Positions 5,560 through 5,798 of a stretch of 5,798 nucleotides of DNA are shown here, piece after piece; position 1 is the stretch's first letter, and every line of letters begins with the position of its first letter. The notes beneath the pieces are model-generated. The model saw only the letters and a program-made list of their open reading frames with translations, searched no databases and was not told the DNA's origin. The stretch covers positions 1 through 5,798 of the forward strand of contig CAJTPH010000074.1 in assembly GCA_910578215.1 (NCBI GenBank), written 5' to 3'. The DNA comes from an uncultured Acetatifactor sp. (GTDB lineage Bacteria > Bacillota > Clostridia > Lachnospirales > Lachnospiraceae). The position numbers and the translations under genes were made by a program.

Positions 5560-5715
5560 ATGAACGCATATGAATTTAGTACTATTGGTTATTTTATTGA
5601 ACACTATTTTAATTGGTCCATGGATTATTCCGACTTGGAAAATTGTATTGTAGATTTTTTATTGAACGAAAATGTTATAAATATAAAAGCCTTCAAAAAA
5701 GAGATTGAAAGATGA
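5560..5715 (+). CDS. Small AT-rich ORF, possibly truncated CdiI-like immunity protein
   Basis: A 51-codon ORF begins MNAYEFSTIGYFIEHYF and ends FKKEIER. AAGGA (5546-5550) stands nine bases before the ATG, a normal ribosome binding site. The protein is acidic and rich in aromatic residues. The pattern of YF-x-W-x-x-DY followed by a helix ending DFLLNE recalls the first half of CdiI-type contact-dependent inhibition immunity proteins, which are usually about 90 residues. The frame stays open for eight codons after the TGA (RIISFAN then stop), so the gene may be broken. Base composition is far more AT-rich than that of the exporter genes, hinting at another origin. The family resemblance is from memory and weak. 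It could also be an unrelated short protein or not expressed. Confidence 0.5.
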   Translation: MNAYEFSTIGYFIEHYFNWSMDYSDLENCIVDFLLNENVINIKAFKKEIER

Positions 5716-5749
5716 CGTATAATAAGTTTCGCAAATTAATTTTATAAAA

Positions 5750-5764
5750 ATAGACATGGTCTAT
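5750..5764. repeat. Short palindrome near the right edge
   Basis: ATAGAC (5750-5755) and GTCTAT (5759-5764) flank the three bases ATG. This perfect dyad could be a protein-binding site for whatever lies beyond the edge. With 34 bases left in the window its context cannot be judged. Confidence 0.3.
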
Positions 5765-5798
5765 AGCCGTCTGGTAGAATTAAGTCACCACAACAAAA

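Noticed and set aside
5605..5616. TGGTCCATGGAT as a possible att-like copy of the tRNA-Glu 5' end (GGCTCCATGG)
   Set aside because: The match is only about nine bases with a gap, lies inside an ORF, and corresponds to the 5' rather than the usual 3' end of the tRNA. Chance is the better explanation.

Overview
The window looks like chromosomal DNA of a low-GC Gram-positive bacterium, most likely a gut Clostridia/Lachnospiraceae-type organism. This is judged from protein style, strong AAGGAGG-type ribosome binding sites and moderate AT-richness; it is an inference, not a database result.

Left edge (1-536): the 5' half of a tRNA-Glu(UUC) gene reads leftwards out of the window, with its own promoter. 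Next comes about 300 bases without a credible protein gene but rich in inverted repeats. On the minus strand these end in a terminator-like hairpin plus eight T's, so a structured minus-strand RNA is possible. A good sigma-A type promoter at 402-430 then faces right.

Centre (537-2377): an OmpR-family response regulator overlaps a membrane sensor histidine kinase by 13 bases, a classic two-component pair. An intrinsic terminator overlaps the kinase stop codon.

Right centre (2527-5145): three tightly packed genes encode an ABC-2 type exporter: a permease with a large extracytoplasmic insert, a second six-helix permease, and a CcmA-type ATPase. The spacer before them (2378-2526) holds a perfect AAACAAT-N7-ATTGTTT inverted repeat and only a weak promoter, as expected if the upstream regulator activates the transporter. 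The simplest reading is a sense-and-export module: the kinase detects an envelope signal, the regulator switches on the exporter, and the exporter removes or handles the compound. Antimicrobial-peptide or lantibiotic-type defence is a reasonable but unproven guess, because nothing in the sequence fixes the substrate.

Right edge (5146-5798): about 410 bases without a convincing gene contain several strong hairpins, including a perfect 13-bp stem that may end the transporter transcript. A very AT-rich 51-codon ORF with a good ribosome binding site follows. It faintly resembles the start of CdiI-type small immunity proteins but is too short to be complete. The AT shift and the structured spacer suggest that this end belongs to an accessory or rearranged segment. 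I see no complete mobile element, CRISPR array or phage gene.
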